From: Casp-actino8 sp046091365
GTDB taxonomy: Bacteria; Actinomycetota; Acidimicrobiia; Acidimicrobiales; Ilumatobacteraceae
Direction of reading: 5' to 3'
Length of the DNA stretch: 44,927 nucleotides
Assembly (NCBI GenBank): GCA_046091365.1
Contig: JBJTBM010000118.1
Location: 1 to 44,927, forward strand
Both the position numbers and the translations under genes were made by a program. The notes beneath the pieces were generated by a model, which made no database searches, had not been told where the DNA came from, and saw only the letters and a program-made list of their open reading frames with translations. How positions within the stretch are numbered: the stretch's first letter is position 1; every line of letters starts with the position of its first letter. Positions 42,829-44,927 of this stretch are shown here, piece by piece.

Positions 42829-43392
42829 TCAGACCCTGGTGATGTATTCGCCGGATCGGGTGTCGACTTTCACCTTGTCGCCGATGTTGACGAACAGCGG
42901 CACCTGGATCACCTTTCCGGTCTCCAGTTCGGCCGGCTTGCGCGCCCCCGAAACACGATCACCCTGGATGCCGGGCTCGGTGTTGGCGATCGTCAATTCC
43001 ACGGCCGCGGGGATCTCGACCGAGACGATCTCACCGTTGTGGATCGCGATGATGGCGACCATCGACTCGATCATGTAGTCGGCGGCATCACCGAGAGCGG
43101 CGGGACTGACCGGCATCTGGTCGTACGTATCGGTGTCCATGAAGATGTAGTCGTCACCGTCGCGATACAGGAACTGCATGTCCTTCTTGTCGAGAATCGC
43201 CTGCTCCACCCGGATGCCGGCGTTGAAAGTCTTGTCGAACACGTTGCCGGTGCGAAGGTTGCGCAACTTCGTTCGGACGAACGCACCGCCCTTACCGGGC
43301 TTCACGTGTTGGAATTCGACGACCTGGAAAAGTCCGTTGTCGAGCTCGAGCGTGATGCCGTTCTTGAGGTCGTTGGTGGTTATCGCGGGCAT
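42829..43392 (-). CDS. efp: Elongation factor P
   Basis: Relieves ribosome stalling at polyproline stretches. 187 residues, three beta-barrel domains. The tip loop is KPGKGG, with K34 at the position modified in other bacteria; no modification gene (epmA-like) is seen here. C-terminal domain GDKVKVDTRSGEYITRV is typical. The ATG overlaps the pepQ 3' end by 13 bases. YebC-family proteins have been linked to related proline stalling, and a yebC is encoded at 13.7 kb. Confidence 0.96.
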   Translation of the reverse strand: MPAITTNDLKNGITLELDNGLFQVVEFQHVKPGKGGAFVRTKLRNLRTGNVFDKTFNAGIRVEQAILDKKDMQFLYRDGDDYIFMDTDTYDQMPVSPAALGDAADYMIESMVAIIAIHNGEIVSVEIPAAVELTIANTEPGIQGDRVSGARKPAELETGKVIQVPLFVNIGDKVKVDTRSGEYITRV

Positions 43393-44444
43393 GTGGGGTC
43401 CTTCGGGGCTTTCGTGAGGTTGACGGCGGCGGTCTCGGTGACGAGAAGCAGATCCTCGATACGGATGCCTCCGAGACCATCACGATAGAGCCCGGGTTCG
43501 ATGGTCACGACGTCTCCGGGTCTCAAAACGGCGTCGGATGTCGACCGGATGAACGGATTCTCGTGGATCAACAGGCCCACACCGTGGCCGAGTCCATGGG
43601 TGAACCACCGCTCCACGCCGCGCTCACGGAGCACCCGGCGGGCCGCTTCGTCAACCTCGCTCACCGCACGTCCGGGCGCCACCGTGTCGATCGCGGCCTG
43701 TTGGGCGACGGAGAGGGCGTCGTACCAGGCGAGCAATTCCGGATCCGGATCCCCCACGAAGAAGGTCCGGGTCATGTCGGAGTGATAACCGTCGACGAGC
43801 GCTCCGACGTCGATCACGACGGAATCGCCGATGATGATCGGACGGTCGGTGGGATGATGATGGGGACGGGCGGAATTCGACGGACCGGTCGCCACGATCG
43901 TGTCGTACGACGGACCATCGGCGCCGAGTTCGCGCATGCGGGCCTCCAAGGCGTCGCGTAGTCGGCGTTCGGTGACACCGGGCGCGACGAGTTCGAGACA
44001 GTCGCCCAAGGCGACCGACGCGATGTCGGCCGCCCGGGCGATGACGGAGGCCTCCCCCTCGTCCTTGGTGCGTCGCAGGTCGGTCAGACCCGGTGCGGCC
44101 GCCTCGGGCACTCGACCGATCGATCGTGTGATGCGCTTCCACGTGGCCACGTCCAGTGCCTCGTCCTGCGCGGCGAAACCATTCATGAACGTGTCCCGCA
44201 CCGCGCCGACCATCTCCCCGGTCGTCCGACAGATCCGAACCCGTACCTCGCCGCCCACCTCGGCGCGGGCCTGGTCCATGTACCGACCGTCAGTGAGCAG
44301 TACGATCGACTCGCGGTCGACCAACAACCAACCATGGGAACCCGTGAAACCGGAGATCCAACGGACGTCCTCGCGCGCGGTCACCAACAGCGCGTCATTG
44401 TCGGCCAGATCGAGCGCGCGGGTCCCTCGGATGCGGGCCGTCAT
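43380..44444 (-). CDS. pepQ: M24-family metallopeptidase (aminopeptidase P/prolidase type)
   Basis: Cytoplasmic di-metal peptidase for X-Pro peptides. 354 residues: N-terminal creatinase-like domain (SGFTGSHGWLLV) and a pita-bread catalytic domain. Metal ligands D212, D223, H287, E316 and E330 are all present (VVIDVGAL, HSDMTRTF, GLGHGVGL, TIEPGLY, RIEDLL). Prolidase versus aminopeptidase P cannot be settled from sequence. The aroQ-pepQ-efp-nusB order is a standard actinobacterial block; the ATG overlaps the aroQ TGA. Confidence 0.92.
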   Translation of the reverse strand: MTARIRGTRALDLADNDALLVTAREDVRWISGFTGSHGWLLVDRESIVLLTDGRYMDQARAEVGGEVRVRICRTTGEMVGAVRDTFMNGFAAQDEALDVATWKRITRSIGRVPEAAAPGLTDLRRTKDEGEASVIARAADIASVALGDCLELVAPGVTERRLRDALEARMRELGADGPSYDTIVATGPSNSARPHHHPTDRPIIIGDSVVIDVGALVDGYHSDMTRTFFVGDPDPELLAWYDALSVAQQAAIDTVAPGRAVSEVDEAARRVLRERGVERWFTHGLGHGVGLLIHENPFIRSTSDAVLRPGDVVTIEPGLYRDGLGGIRIEDLLLVTETAAVNLTKAPKDPTCPR

Positions 44445-44887
44445 GATCGACGGCCGACGACCTGGGCCAACAACGCCGACGCGGCGATCTCGTACCCGGT
44501 CAGACCGAGACCGGCGACCGCCACGACTGCGACCGGTGCGATCACGCTCGTACGACGGAACGACTCACGGGCGTGAGGATTCGAGATGTGTACCTCGCCG
44601 ACCGGTCCGGCGTAGGCCTTGAGGGCGTCGTGCAACGACCAAGAGTAATGGGTGAGCGCACCGGCATTGATGAGGATCGCATCATGAACGCCACGCGCCG
44701 CGTGGATCGCGTCGACGAGAACCCCCTCGTGGTTCGACTGTGCACAGGCGAAGAGGACTCCGCTCTCCGTACAACGGTTCCGAACCACAGCCTCGTAATC
44801 GGACAGGGTCGCCGATCCGTAGACGTCCGGCTCACGAGTTCCCAGAAGGTTGAGATTCGGCCCGTGAAGCAACAACAAGGAGGTCAC
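44441..44887 (-). CDS. aroQ: 3-dehydroquinate dehydratase, type II
   Basis: Shikimate-pathway enzyme, forming 3-dehydroshikimate. About 148 residues from a GTG at 44887; another GTG two codons earlier (44893) overlaps the likely transcript start. Active-site residues: N11, R18 and Y23 in HGPNLNLLGTREPDVYG, N73 in INAGALTHYS, and H99 in EVHISNPHARE. Upstream TAGTTT lies six bases before the chosen GTG. It is the first gene of aroQ-pepQ-efp-nusB; aroB and aroK would be expected to the right, outside the window. Confidence 0.95.
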   Translation of the reverse strand: MTSLLLLHGPNLNLLGTREPDVYGSATLSDYEAVVRNRCTESGVLFACAQSNHEGVLVDAIHAARGVHDAILINAGALTHYSWSLHDALKAYAGPVGEVHISNPHARESFRRTSVIAPVAVVAVAGLGLTGYEIAASALLAQVVGRRS

Positions 44888-44893
44888 GGACAC

Positions 44894-44899
44894 AAACTA
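44894..44899 (-). promoter_or_regulatory. Putative -10 element of leaderless aroQ promoter
   Basis: TAGTTT fits TANNNT, with spacer GTGTCC to the GTG at 44887. The 28 bases beyond it to the window end hold no recognisable gene. Confidence 0.5.
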
Positions 44900-44927
44900 C
44901 CCAACGTCGGCAGAACCGGGGTTTTCA

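Noticed and set aside
1..44927. tRNA, rRNA or CRISPR loci
   Set aside because: The window is almost fully coding; no clover-leaf, rRNA segment or regularly spaced direct repeats were seen by eye. A tRNAscan-SE or CRISPR finder run would be decisive.
1..44927. Insertion sequences, integrases or prophage genes
   Set aside because: No transposase, integrase or phage protein was recognised, and no flanking direct repeats were seen around the transporter operon.

Overview
The window reads as one stretch of a GC-rich actinobacterial chromosome. It is almost fully coding, most genes are on the minus strand, and no intergenic gap reaches 300 bases. Several markers point to Actinobacteria: mshC (mycothiol), the PIM-lipid genes pimA/patA/pgsA, the proteasome activator Bpa, F420-linked enzymes (npdG and an LLM oxidoreductase) and an InhA-like FabI. 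Queuosine genes and Thr/Pro/Val-rich linkers in exported proteins suggest a deep, non-mycobacterial lineage, most likely class Acidimicrobiia. That placement is inference; no marker here proves it.

Layout, left to right. 1-11.3 kb: hisS (cut by the window edge), relA, apt, secF, secD, yajC, tgt, queA, ruvB, ruvA, ruvC, all minus strand and transcribed from ruvC towards hisS. 11.35-13.2 kb: a plus-strand lipoprotein alpha/beta hydrolase. 13.2-16.0 kb: bcp, yebC, pdxT, pdxS. 16.0-19.8 kb: DUF3048 lipoprotein, htpX, lemA, pimA, read as a coupled pimA-lemA-htpX-DUF3048 unit. 19.8-20.7 kb: a divergent LLM-class oxidoreductase. 20.8-25.4 kb: a four-gene MacB-type transporter operon. 25.4-30.1 kb: patA, pgsA, an unknown membrane protein, a HIT hydrolase and thrS. 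30.1-36.6 kb: a PlsC-like acyltransferase, mshC, npdG, a divergent inhA-like fabI, a thiolase/DUF35 pair, a nitroreductase and an unknown protein. 36.7-44.9 kb: dnaE, bpa, a phosphodiesterase, an Rrf2 regulator, and the nusB-efp-pepQ-aroQ block.

The backbone thrS-HIT-pgsA-patA-pimA ... pdxS-pdxT-yebC ... ruvCAB ... yajC-secD-secF-apt-relA-hisS follows the order known from mycobacteria. That makes the added blocks easy to see: the transporter operon between patA and pimA, the lemA-htpX-DUF3048 block, bcp plus the hydrolase, and tgt-queA.

Three observations stand out. First, the transporter operon encodes an adaptor whose lipoyl/barrel body appears to be split by a peptidoglycan-binding-like segment and three Calx-beta-like repeats, with a lipoprotein carrying a duplicated cysteine motif. 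Second, at least nine genes have a TANNNT -10 element exactly six bases before the start codon, which suggests widespread leaderless transcription; in two cases the -10 overlaps the stop codon of the gene upstream. Third, a 22-bp near-perfect palindrome lies between the putative dnaE promoter and its ribosome binding site.
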